Shown: one piece after another, positions 1 through 5,874 of the stretch
Layout of the letters: the number at the start of each line of letters is the position of its first letter
How positions within the stretch are numbered: the stretch's first letter is position 1
Source of the DNA: Rhodoferax sp.
Lineage (GTDB): Bacteria; Pseudomonadota; Gammaproteobacteria; Burkholderiales; Burkholderiaceae_C
Direction: 5' to 3'
Assembly (NCBI GenBank): GCA_021737905.1
Contig: JAIPDA010000087.1
Location: 1-8,861, forward strand
Length of the DNA stretch: 8,861 bases
Program-made: the position numbers and the translations under genes
The notes under the pieces: generated by a model
Told to the model about the DNA's origin: nothing
The model's input: only the letters and a program-made list of their open reading frames with translations
The model's database searches: none

Positions 1-119
1 AGACGTCTGTGGTTTTCGCCATGTTGATCTCGATTTTTTTCTTCAAGGAAGGTCGATTGAGTTCGGCCGCGCTTTCAGTCATCTTGGTCTTGGTAGGGAT
101 TTATTTTTTGAAAAACTGA
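1..119 (+). CDS. C-terminal end of a membrane transporter, probably DMT/EamA type (partial)
   Basis: An open frame enters from the left edge, with its first full codon at base 3, and ends at TGA 117-119. The 38 visible residues are very hydrophobic. A helix around VVFAMLISIFFF is followed by a short charged turn (KEGRL) and a second helix ending in LVLVGIYFLKN. This helix, then a K/E-x-x-x turn, then a last helix with a Gly near the end and a short basic tail, is how many drug/metabolite (EamA-like) transporters finish. Too little is present to identify a substrate or to be sure of the family. The gene converges on the glycosyltransferase gene downstream and shows no link to the phosphate theme. 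It is too short and too truncated to be called with more certainty. Confidence 0.5.
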   Translation, partial: TSVVFAMLISIFFFKEGRLSSAALSVILVLVGIYFLKN

Positions 120-253
120 GCCCCTAAAACCTCTGCCCTAAGCGATAAATTATTTTGTCGATTTGATTTTTCCGGATTGTCTCATTGGGCATTTTGACCG
201 GGACTGGTCGTAACACTAATTTCCAGCGGCACGCACTCTTAGCCCTTCGAACA
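120..253. other. Intergenic spacer between convergent genes
   Basis: This 134-base spacer separates the end of the partial transporter gene (+) from the end of the glycosyltransferase gene (-). It is AT-rich at 120-190. I found no convincing intrinsic terminator for either side. The only dyad noticed is a weak GACC/GGTC pair near 197-210, with no clear T-run. No small gene with a credible ribosome binding site was seen. Confidence 0.5.
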
Positions 254-1321
254 TCAGGTAGACGTCAAGGCTCCAGACTTGCGTGGATATTGACTGACAG
301 GCCTGGCCGCTACCAGGTGGTCCTGAAACAACTGCCCAGCCGCACCCCAGCTGAAATGCATAGCACGCTCACGCGCCTGTGCGCGTGGAACTTGCAACGC
401 GCTGGTAATCGCCTCTTTCAAGTCTTTATGCAGAACACCGCCCTGGTGACCCTCGGGAGTGCTCAGCACTTCCAGCGGACCGTCCACCGGGTAAGCCGCT
501 ACCGGCGTGCCGCAAGCCATGGCTTCAAGCATCACCAGACCAAAGGTTTCTGAGCGACTGGGGAAAACAAACACGTCAGCGGACGCATAGACCTTGGCCA
601 GCTCATCACGCGCCAGCAAGCCCAGCCAGCGCACGCCCGGGTAGCGGGCCTTGAGAGAGGCTTCTAATGGCCCGACACCACAGACCACTTTGGTGCCCGG
701 AATCTCCAACTGCAAAAAGGCCTGGATATTTTTTTCGTAAGAAACACGACCTACGAATAAAGAGACCGGACGCTGCAGTGGTTCAAGCTTCGGGTAAAGC
801 CTGGCATCGCCATGAAAGCGGAACAAGTCAGTGTCCACACCGTGGGTCCAAGCACGCAAATTTTTAAATCCGCGAGCACGAAGCATCTCCAGAACACCTT
901 GGGTAGGAACCATGATGCCGGCTGAATGCTTGTGAAAGTGTCTGAACAAGGCATATCCCATCCACAGCGGCACATGCAAGGCCGCTTTGAGAATTTCAGG
1001 GAACTTGGTGTGAAAGGCGGTCGTAAATTGCAGTTTATTGCGCTGGCAGTAGCCACGCGCTGCCCAGCCCAATGGGCCTTCGGTGGCCACATGGATGGCA
1101 TCCGGCAAGAACTCATCGAGTTGCCGGCTGAGCTGCGCACGGGGCCGCTGTGCGAGGTCAATACCTGAATAGCCGGGGCAGGGTTTGGTCTTGAATTGAC
1201 CCGGATGAATCACCAGAACTTCATGCCGGCGCGACTCCAAGTCTCTGACCAACTCGAGCAAAGTCGTCACCACGCCGTTGACTTGCGGAAGCCATGCATC
1301 GGTGACCAGCGCAATTTTCAT
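254..1321 (-). CDS. Family 4 glycosyltransferase, Agt-like, partner of PlcP
   Basis: A 355-residue GT-B fold glycosyltransferase of family GT4, normal in length. The N-terminal domain opens with MKIALVTDAWLPQVNGV, where the PxxNG loop (12-16) is typical of acceptor-side Rossmann domains. FHTKFPE (103-109) is a motif seen in GT4 enzymes that glycosylate membrane lipids. The C-terminal nucleotide-sugar domain has GVDTDLF (161-167), LFVGRVSYEKN (188-198) and the EX7E motif with Glu258 and Glu266 in a PSRSETFGLVMLEAMACG context. Its ATG overlaps the plcP stop in an ATGA and there is no Shine-Dalgarno sequence, so translation is probably coupled to plcP. GT4 enzymes encoded beside plcP (Agt type) put sugars on diacylglycerol to make glycolipids during phosphorus starvation, and that role is inferred here from context. 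The sugar donor cannot be read from sequence. Alternatives are a mannosyltransferase for another lipid or for a surface glycan. Confidence 0.88.
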   Translation of the reverse strand: MKIALVTDAWLPQVNGVVTTLLELVRDLESRRHEVLVIHPGQFKTKPCPGYSGIDLAQRPRAQLSRQLDEFLPDAIHVATEGPLGWAARGYCQRNKLQFTTAFHTKFPEILKAALHVPLWMGYALFRHFHKHSAGIMVPTQGVLEMLRARGFKNLRAWTHGVDTDLFRFHGDARLYPKLEPLQRPVSLFVGRVSYEKNIQAFLQLEIPGTKVVCGVGPLEASLKARYPGVRWLGLLARDELAKVYASADVFVFPSRSETFGLVMLEAMACGTPVAAYPVDGPLEVLSTPEGHQGGVLHKDLKEAITSALQVPRAQARERAMHFSWGAAGQLFQDHLVAARPVSQYPRKSGALTST

Positions 1322-2181
1322 GAAGCCGCCGCGCCCGTGACGAGCTCTGCAGGCTGCGAAGTTTTTTGCACTTCATGGGAAGGCTCCCAGTGCAAAATTT
1401 CCAGACGCCCGTCATAGTGCTCAACCAGTGCTGTCCTACTTTCTACCCAATCGCCATCGTTGCAATACAGAACACCATTGATCATCCGCATTTCGGCGCG
1501 GTGTATGTGGCCGCACAAAACGCCGTCATGTCCGCGCTTTTTAGCCTCGTTGGCTACGGCCTCCTCAAAGTCGGTCACGTAATTCAGCGCAGTTTTGACT
1601 TTTTGCTTGAGGTAGGCCGACAGTGACCAGTAAGGCAGACCCAAGCGACCCCTCAGAGAATTGAGGTGACGATTCATGCGCAGGGTAAATTCATACAGGT
1701 TGTCGCCCAGATAAGCCAACCATTTGGCGCACTGCACCACTGCATCAAAGTAGTCGCCGTGAATGATCCACAAACTGCGCCCATCTGCCGTTACATGAAC
1801 AGCCTCCTGGACCACTTCGATCCCGCCGAAGTGGTGGCCAATGAAATCACGTGCAAACTCATCATGGTTGCCGGGCACATAAATCACGCGGCAACCTTTG
1901 CGAACGCGGCGCAAGAGCTTTTGGACAACGTCGTTGTGGGCCTGTGGCCAATACCATCTGCGGCGCAGCTGCCAGCCGTCAATGATATCGCCCACCAGGT
2001 ACAGCGTATCGCTGGGGTGGGTGCGTAAAAAGTCCATCAATGCCAGCGCCTGGCAGCCGGGCGTTCCCAGATGAATGTCAGAAATGAAAATAGTGCGAAA
2101 GCGCTGACCTTTTTCATCATCATCATTGTCCGGCGCTCCTTGGGGGCCGGTATCGCCTAGTGCATCAAACGGCGCACGCAT
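1318..2181 (-). CDS. plcP: PlcP-like metallophosphoesterase (phospholipase C of lipid remodelling)
   Basis: A 287-residue calcineurin-like metallophosphoesterase of the COG2908 group, often annotated UDP-2,3-diacylglucosamine diphosphatase. The metal-site motifs are complete and in order: SDIHLG (34-39), GDIIDGW (64-70), PGNHDEF (103-109), IHGDYFD (140-146) and CGHIHRAE (223-230), ending in NDGDWVES. LpxH proteins usually read GDLFExWIGDD at the second motif. This protein has GDIIDGWQLRRRWYWPQ, as I recall for Sinorhizobium PlcP, which cleaves phosphatidylcholine and other phospholipids to diacylglycerol. The GT4 partner, the Pho-box-like promoter and phoX next door favour PlcP over LpxH. About 27 poorly conserved, partly acidic residues precede the fold. 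The ATG at 2181 has no good ribosome binding site, but an in-frame stop just upstream leaves no alternative. A 12-codon leader frame overlaps this start. The substrate is inferred. Confidence 0.85.
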   Translation of the reverse strand: MRAPFDALGDTGPQGAPDNDDDEKGQRFRTIFISDIHLGTPGCQALALMDFLRTHPSDTLYLVGDIIDGWQLRRRWYWPQAHNDVVQKLLRRVRKGCRVIYVPGNHDEFARDFIGHHFGGIEVVQEAVHVTADGRSLWIIHGDYFDAVVQCAKWLAYLGDNLYEFTLRMNRHLNSLRGRLGLPYWSLSAYLKQKVKTALNYVTDFEEAVANEAKKRGHDGVLCGHIHRAEMRMINGVLYCNDGDWVESRTALVEHYDGRLEILHWEPSHEVQKTSQPAELVTGAAAS

Positions 2182-2203
2182 GGAAGGTCTGTAAGTTAGT
2201 CAT
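2165..2203 (-). CDS. Possible 12-codon leader peptide overlapping the plcP start
   Basis: An ATG at 2203 is preceded by a purine-rich AAAGAG at a reasonable distance (6 bases to the ATG). It opens a frame encoding MTNLQTFHACAV and stops at TGA 2165-2167, 14-16 bases past the plcP ATG. The plcP ATG itself lacks a recognisable Shine-Dalgarno sequence. Ribosomes finishing this leader could therefore restart backwards at plcP. It may equally be chance, since short frames are common, and nothing in the peptide is diagnostic. Confidence 0.25.
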   Translation of the reverse strand: MTNLQTFHACAV

Positions 2204-2295
2204 GGCTTGCTCTTTCTGTTGAGTTTTTTCTCAGAGATTCACCAGGTAAACATCTTCATCTTTACCTGCAGCGATGCTAACGATTGGCTGTGTCA

Positions 2296-2329
2296 ATGAA
2301 AAGTCTGTTCAATGACTCATTTGTGACCT
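2296..2329 (-). promoter_or_regulatory. Pho-box-like promoter of the plcP-GT operon
   Basis: Read on the minus strand, 2329-2312 is AGGTCAC-AAAT-GAGTCAT. This is two 7-base half-sites with an AT-rich 4-base spacer, as in the PhoB box (CTGTCAT-n4-CTGTCAC/T). By eye it matches the half-site consensus at 10 of 14 positions, with the GTCA cores exactly 11 bases apart. A -10-like TTTCAT (2301-2296) follows after exactly 10 bases, so the box would replace the -35. The start of plcP lies about 115 bases further on, so the predicted leader is about 110 nt. This is the weakest of the three boxes in the window. The call rests on motif shape and on the Pho-type genes it serves. Confidence 0.5.
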
Positions 2330-2338
2330 AAGGCCATG

Positions 2339-2371
2339 AAAAAAGCCGCTGCACCATTCGGGGCAGCGGCT
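2339..2371 (-). terminator. Rho-independent terminator of phoX
   Basis: On the minus strand an 8-bp GC-rich stem (GCCGCTGC/GCAGCGGC, at 2370-2363 and 2352-2345, extended by one A-T pair) closes a 10-base loop and runs straight into six T residues (2344-2339). It begins about 20 bases after the phoX stop codon. It should end the phoX transcript and insulate plcP, whose own promoter begins about 10 bases downstream. Confidence 0.9.
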
Positions 2372-2390
2372 TCTTTAACAAGGCACTGAA

Positions 2391-4631
2391 TTAAACGCCG
2401 ATCAGACCACCGTCATTGCGTGTGATGACAAGGGTCGCAGAGCGGGGACGACCCACCGGACCGTACCCAACATTACCGGGCCAGGTGCTTTCCAGCGTGT
2501 ATTGCGCTGCATTGCCCAGGGCCGGTGTGTTCTCACCCGGGTGCTGGATGTTGACAAACAGTGTCTTGCCATCTTCGGTCTCGGTGATACCGGTGACCTC
2601 AGCACCTTTGGGCGCCACCAGGAAGCGGCGCAAACGGGTCTCACCCAGCGCAGCACCAATAAAGGTTTCCTGCTTGCCCGTGACCTGGGCACCGCCGACG
2701 GTCATGGCATTGTTGACAGTGACCTTGCCGCCATCACCCACCTGGCCGGGTAGCGCTGCCAGCAGCATGCAGTTGGTCTCGTCGGTCATGGCGCCGTCGT
2801 CGGTCTGAATCCAGCAAATGCCTGATGCCTTGCTGAACCACAAACCATCGGGCGAAGAGAATGCATTTTTAGCCGTTAAGCCGGACAAATTGGCATCACC
2901 GGCATCTTCTTCGGCGCCGAACACAAAAATATCCCAGGCAAATCCCATGGCAGTGGCGCTTTGGCCATCTTCTTTGAAACGGATGATGTGGCCGCTAGGG
3001 TTGCCTGCGCCCTTTTTGCCGTCCACGTCCATGTAAGCACGTGGGTTGGCTGCATTGACCTTGGTCGGTGTGCGGTTGCTGGCATTGTTATTGGTCAACG
3101 CGAAATAGATCTCACCATTTTGGTAGTTGACTGCGCCCCACTCAGGGCGGTCCATTGGGGTAGCGCCCAGCGCATCAGCCGCGTGACGTGCGTTGATCAG
3201 CACATCTGCCTGGTTGGCAAAGCGGTAAGCCGTGTGGTTGGCGATACGCGGGTCCGTGATCGTCAGCTCAAGCCACTGACCTTTGCCATCAGCATTGAAC
3301 TTGGCAACGTACAGCTTGCCTTCTGACAAATACTTGTCACCGGCCGCCATGCCGCCGCCGATGTCTTTGGCATCCCAATTGGCTGTCGAGACAAATTTGT
3401 AGATGTACTCGTTACGGGAATCGCAGCCCATGTAAAAGGCCAGCGGAGCACCTTGTTTAGGCATACCGCAAACAGCTGCCTCATGTGCAAAGCGACCCAT
3501 GGCAACGCGTTTGGCGGGCACTGAATTGGGTGCCAGAGGATCAATTTCCAGGTTAAACCCAAAAGTATTGGGCTCGTTGCGGAAATCTTCTGCTGCCGAG
3601 TTACCGGATGCGGCAATGTTCCAGCGGGCAAAGCGGTTATCACTGGCCGACACGGTGTGCCAACCCTGGCTGCGCTCTGTTTTGTTGGCGCTGGTCAGGG
3701 CTGCGCTGGCGACACCATAGCGCTTGCGCGAAGCCACGGTCTTGGCATCACCCGCGTTCGCACCCACGGGAATCTGGTAATACATGGCCCAGTTTTCTTC
3801 GCAGGCCAGGTAAGTGCCCCATGGCGTTTTGCCGTGACCGCAATTGTTGATTGTGCCGCGGCTGGTAGCGCCGCTGGGGTCATAGCGGGTGCTCATCATG
3901 GTGCGAATATCCGCCATGTGGGCGGCTGGGCCAGAGATGCGCACAGGCGTCTGGGGTGTCACACGGCGGTTCAAGGGTGAGTCGAGCTTGTAGCTCCAGC
4001 CGGAGGCGTTCTTGCTGAGTTCAACCACAGAGACGCCGTGCAGATTGATTTCTTTGAGCACTTCAAGCTCTGGGCGGGTGCCCAGGTTCCACTGGCCAAA
4101 CTGGTCAAACTTGAGACCGGCAACGCCGTTCGAAGTCTGACCTTTGGGGTGCAGGTAATGCGCCTCGGCAGAGCTTTCATGGTTCACAGCCAATACAGCG
4201 CGACCCGTGTCCTTGTCAGAGTACTTGCCGGCGGCGTCAACGTAATAAATGTCCATGCCGTCATGCTGGTCACCAATGCGGGCAGACCAATCATCAGTCT
4301 CAGTGCCCTGGTTGGAATAGGCGGCAACGCTGCGGTTAAGTGGATCACCACCGGCATGCAAGACCTTGTAGCTGTAGCCAGGCGGCAAAATCACGTTGTC
4401 AAGCACGCTCTTGTCGATGGACGGAAAACCCAGCGAAGTGGTCTTGGCAGCACCTGTTTGGCCCATGCTGGCGCAACCGGGCAGCATGGCCATGGTTGAC
4501 AGCGCAGCCAGACCGAAACCGCCTCGGATCAGGCGACGGCGGGCTGGGTTTTCAAGCGCTTTTCCGAGCACGTTTTGAAAATGCTCATTGTTAGATTGAT
4601 TGCAGATGTCGTCGTCGAAATTGTGTGACAT
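2391..4631 (-). CDS. phoX: PhoX-family alkaline phosphatase, Tat-exported
   Basis: PhoX (DUF839/COG3211) is a Ca/Fe-dependent phosphomonoesterase that releases phosphate from organic esters outside the cytoplasm. The start at 4631 (746 residues) is chosen because GGAG at 4641-4638 sits 6 bases before it. An ATG at 4676 would add 15 residues but has no such site. An N-region with NPARRRLIRGG (28-38) resembles a twin-arginine signal. It is followed by a hydrophobic stretch and LPGC with Cys53, so a Tat-exported lipoprotein is possible. Family motifs are NNCGHGKTPWGT (262-273, Cys264, the Fe-ligand position in this family), CEEN (277-280), GRFAHEAAV (379-387), NEYIYKFVS (407-415), DRPEWG (494-499), FSSPDGLWF (591-599) and VNIQHPGE (693-700). 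Position 403 is Cys in MGCDSRN, where I remember Asp as common. Transcription is monocistronic, from a divergent Pho-box-like promoter to a strong terminator. Confidence 0.93.
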   Translation of the reverse strand: MSHNFDDDICNQSNNEHFQNVLGKALENPARRRLIRGGFGLAALSTMAMLPGCASMGQTGAAKTTSLGFPSIDKSVLDNVILPPGYSYKVLHAGGDPLNRSVAAYSNQGTETDDWSARIGDQHDGMDIYYVDAAGKYSDKDTGRAVLAVNHESSAEAHYLHPKGQTSNGVAGLKFDQFGQWNLGTRPELEVLKEINLHGVSVVELSKNASGWSYKLDSPLNRRVTPQTPVRISGPAAHMADIRTMMSTRYDPSGATSRGTINNCGHGKTPWGTYLACEENWAMYYQIPVGANAGDAKTVASRKRYGVASAALTSANKTERSQGWHTVSASDNRFARWNIAASGNSAAEDFRNEPNTFGFNLEIDPLAPNSVPAKRVAMGRFAHEAAVCGMPKQGAPLAFYMGCDSRNEYIYKFVSTANWDAKDIGGGMAAGDKYLSEGKLYVAKFNADGKGQWLELTITDPRIANHTAYRFANQADVLINARHAADALGATPMDRPEWGAVNYQNGEIYFALTNNNASNRTPTKVNAANPRAYMDVDGKKGAGNPSGHIIRFKEDGQSATAMGFAWDIFVFGAEEDAGDANLSGLTAKNAFSSPDGLWFSKASGICWIQTDDGAMTDETNCMLLAALPGQVGDGGKVTVNNAMTVGGAQVTGKQETFIGAALGETRLRRFLVAPKGAEVTGITETEDGKTLFVNIQHPGENTPALGNAAQYTLESTWPGNVGYGPVGRPRSATLVITRNDGGLIGV

Positions 4632-4637
4632 TGATAA

Positions 4638-4642
4638 CTCCA
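4638..4642 (-). promoter_or_regulatory. Ribosome binding site deciding the phoX start
   Basis: TGGAG on the minus strand lies 6 bases upstream of the ATG at 4631. The longer alternative start at 4676 has nothing comparable in front of it, so this site supports the 746-residue protein. Confidence 0.7.
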
Positions 4643-4703
4643 GAGGATGAAAAAATAGCGATGAAATCCGGCTCATTGGTAACTGACTTTTGAGCGCTTA
4701 AGC

Positions 4704-4737
4704 ATTGAAACGGAGTCGTATGACAATGTGATGTCAC
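4704..4737 (-). promoter_or_regulatory. Pho-box-like promoter of phoX
   Basis: On the minus strand 4737-4720 reads GTGACAT-CACA-TTGTCAT, a 7-4-7 arrangement matching the PhoB half-site consensus at 11 of 14 positions by eye. After exactly 10 bases comes TTCAAT (4709-4704), matching 4 of 6 bases of the -10 hexamer. PhoX genes are classic members of the Pho regulon, which supports the call. The element is also a dyad (TGACA-N6-TGTCA), so a different dimeric regulator cannot be excluded. Confidence 0.6.
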
Positions 4738-4744
4738 CCAAGTG

Positions 4745-4789
4745 GAGTCAAGTTTTTGTCACACAATTGACATACCAGAGGTCAAAAAT
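4745..4789 (+). promoter_or_regulatory. Pho-box-like promoter of the gap-arsJ-trhA operon
   Basis: TTGTCAC-ACAA-TTGACAT (4756-4773) is a 7-4-7 element matching the PhoB half-site consensus at 11 of 14 positions. One further half-site-like heptamer, GAGTCAA (4745-4751), lies in phase 11 bases upstream, giving three tandem half-sites. AAAAAT (4784-4789) follows after exactly 10 bases as a possible -10 element, predicting a leader of about 30 nt. It faces away from the phoX box, with 18 bases between the two 18-bp elements. The TGTCA-N6-TGACA symmetry leaves room for another regulator. Confidence 0.55.
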
Positions 4790-4812
4790 TGAAACTTCCC
4801 TCCAGCACCTTT

Positions 4813-4818
4813 AGGAAG
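4813..4818 (+). promoter_or_regulatory. Ribosome binding site of gap
   Basis: AGGAAG lies 7 bases upstream of the ATG at 4826. It is the only good Shine-Dalgarno sequence in this three-gene operon, so the downstream genes probably depend on coupled translation. Confidence 0.7.
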
Positions 4819-4825
4819 AATAATT

Positions 4826-5869
4826 ATGAAAGTTGGCATCAACGGCATGGGACGGATCGGGCGTCTGGCACTGCGGGCCGCCATGGGCGCAGCGCATCGA
4901 CCTGCGGATGACCCCCGCCAAGCAAACCGACTGGATGTGGTTCACCTCAATGAACTCAAGGGTGGTGCAGCCGCCACGGCCCACTTGCTGGCGTTTGACA
5001 GCATTCAAGGCCAATGGCGCGCAGAGATCGGCGCGCATGAAGCGCATGCAGTTCAAATCAACCAGCAATCAATTTCATTTAGCACCCATGCTGCGCCAGC
5101 TGACATTCCCTGGGGCGACTTGGGTGTAGAACTGGTACTGGAGTGCACCGGTAAATTTCTCACCCCTGAGACGCTGCAAGGCCATTTTGACCGTGGCGCC
5201 AAACGCGTGATCGTGGCGGCGCCGGTGAAAGTCGGCAATGTCCTTAATGTGGTGGTGGGCGTCAACCATGAGCGCTACAACCCGGCCAGCGACCGTATCG
5301 TGACCGCCGCATCCTGCACCACCAATTGCCTGGCGCCTGTGGTCAAAGTGATTCAGGAAAATCTAGGCATACGTCACGGCCAGATCACCACCATCCACAA
5401 CCCGACCAACACCAACCTCGTGGTGGATGCTCCGCACAAAGACTTGCGCCGTGCCCGTAGCGCCATGCTGAGCCTGGCACCAACCACCACCGGCAGCGCC
5501 ACGGCCATCGCCTTGATCTACCCGGAGCTCAAGGGCAAACTCAATGGCCATGCCGTGCGGGCGCCTGTGCTCAATGCCTCATTGACAGATTGCGTGTTCG
5601 AGCTCCAGCGCCCCACCACGGCTGAAGAAGTCAATGCGCTCTTTGCGGCCGCCGCCCGCGGTCCTCTGGCGGGTATTCTGGGCTACGAAGAACGCCCGCT
5701 TGTCAGCGCAGACTATGCCGGAGACACACGCAGCTCTATCGTTGATGCCTTGTCGACCATGGTGACCGACGGCACGCTGCTCAAGGTCTACGCCTGGTAT
5801 GACAATGAAATGGGCTACGCCTGCCGCATGGTAGACCTGGCCTGCCACATGCAAAACACGGGCATCTGA
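4826..5869 (+). CDS. gap: ArsJ-associated glyceraldehyde-3-phosphate dehydrogenase
   Basis: A full-length 347-residue GAPDH. The NAD fold starts GINGMGRIGR (4-13). The catalytic block AASCTTNCLAP has the nucleophile Cys164, the general base is His191 in TTIHNPTNT, PHKDLRRAR follows at 203-211, and WYDNEMGY at 324-331. The second beta strand ends in HLNELKG rather than the common xINDL, as I recall for the arsenic-linked branch. Five bases separate it from arsJ. With arsenate in place of phosphate, this branch of enzyme makes 1-arseno-3-phosphoglycerate, which ArsJ exports before it hydrolyses, so the pair gives arsenate resistance. The promoter carries a Pho-box-like element instead of following an arsR gene. 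A housekeeping glycolytic role is less likely given the partner. This placement is family knowledge plus context, and activity is not proved by sequence. Confidence 0.93.
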   Translation: MKVGINGMGRIGRLALRAAMGAAHRPADDPRQANRLDVVHLNELKGGAAATAHLLAFDSIQGQWRAEIGAHEAHAVQINQQSISFSTHAAPADIPWGDLGVELVLECTGKFLTPETLQGHFDRGAKRVIVAAPVKVGNVLNVVVGVNHERYNPASDRIVTAASCTTNCLAPVVKVIQENLGIRHGQITTIHNPTNTNLVVDAPHKDLRRARSAMLSLAPTTTGSATAIALIYPELKGKLNGHAVRAPVLNASLTDCVFELQRPTTAEEVNALFAAAARGPLAGILGYEERPLVSADYAGDTRSSIVDALSTMVTDGTLLKVYAWYDNEMGYACRMVDLACHMQNTGI

Positions 5870-5874
5870 AGCCG

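Noticed and set aside
197..210. GACC/GGTC hairpin as a terminator for the glycosyltransferase operon
   Set aside because: The stem is only 4 bp and is not followed by a convincing T-run on the minus strand.
185..553. 122-residue open frame on the plus strand opposite the glycosyltransferase
   Set aside because: It lies mostly opposite a clearly recognised GT4 gene, has no family motifs or good ribosome site, and has the odd composition of an antisense shadow frame.
2115..2126. (ATG)4 run on the minus strand preceded by AAGGAG, suggesting an alternative start MMMMKKVSAF...
   Set aside because: It is out of frame with plcP and stops after about 29 residues. In the plcP frame the same bases encode the acidic NDDDE linker.
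1318..2181. Calling the metallophosphoesterase LpxH (lipid A synthesis)
   Set aside because: The second metal motif and following WYWPQ block differ from LpxH as I know it, and the GT4 partner and phosphate context favour PlcP. It is kept as the main alternative.
2416..2808. 130-residue plus-strand frame opposite phoX, and several similar ones through 4580
   Set aside because: All lie opposite conserved PhoX coding sequence and show no independent motif, start signal or operon context.
4632..4676. Longer phoX start at 4676
   Set aside because: There is no Shine-Dalgarno sequence in front of it, and the 15 added residues are not needed for the Tat signal. GGAG is well spaced before the ATG at 4631.
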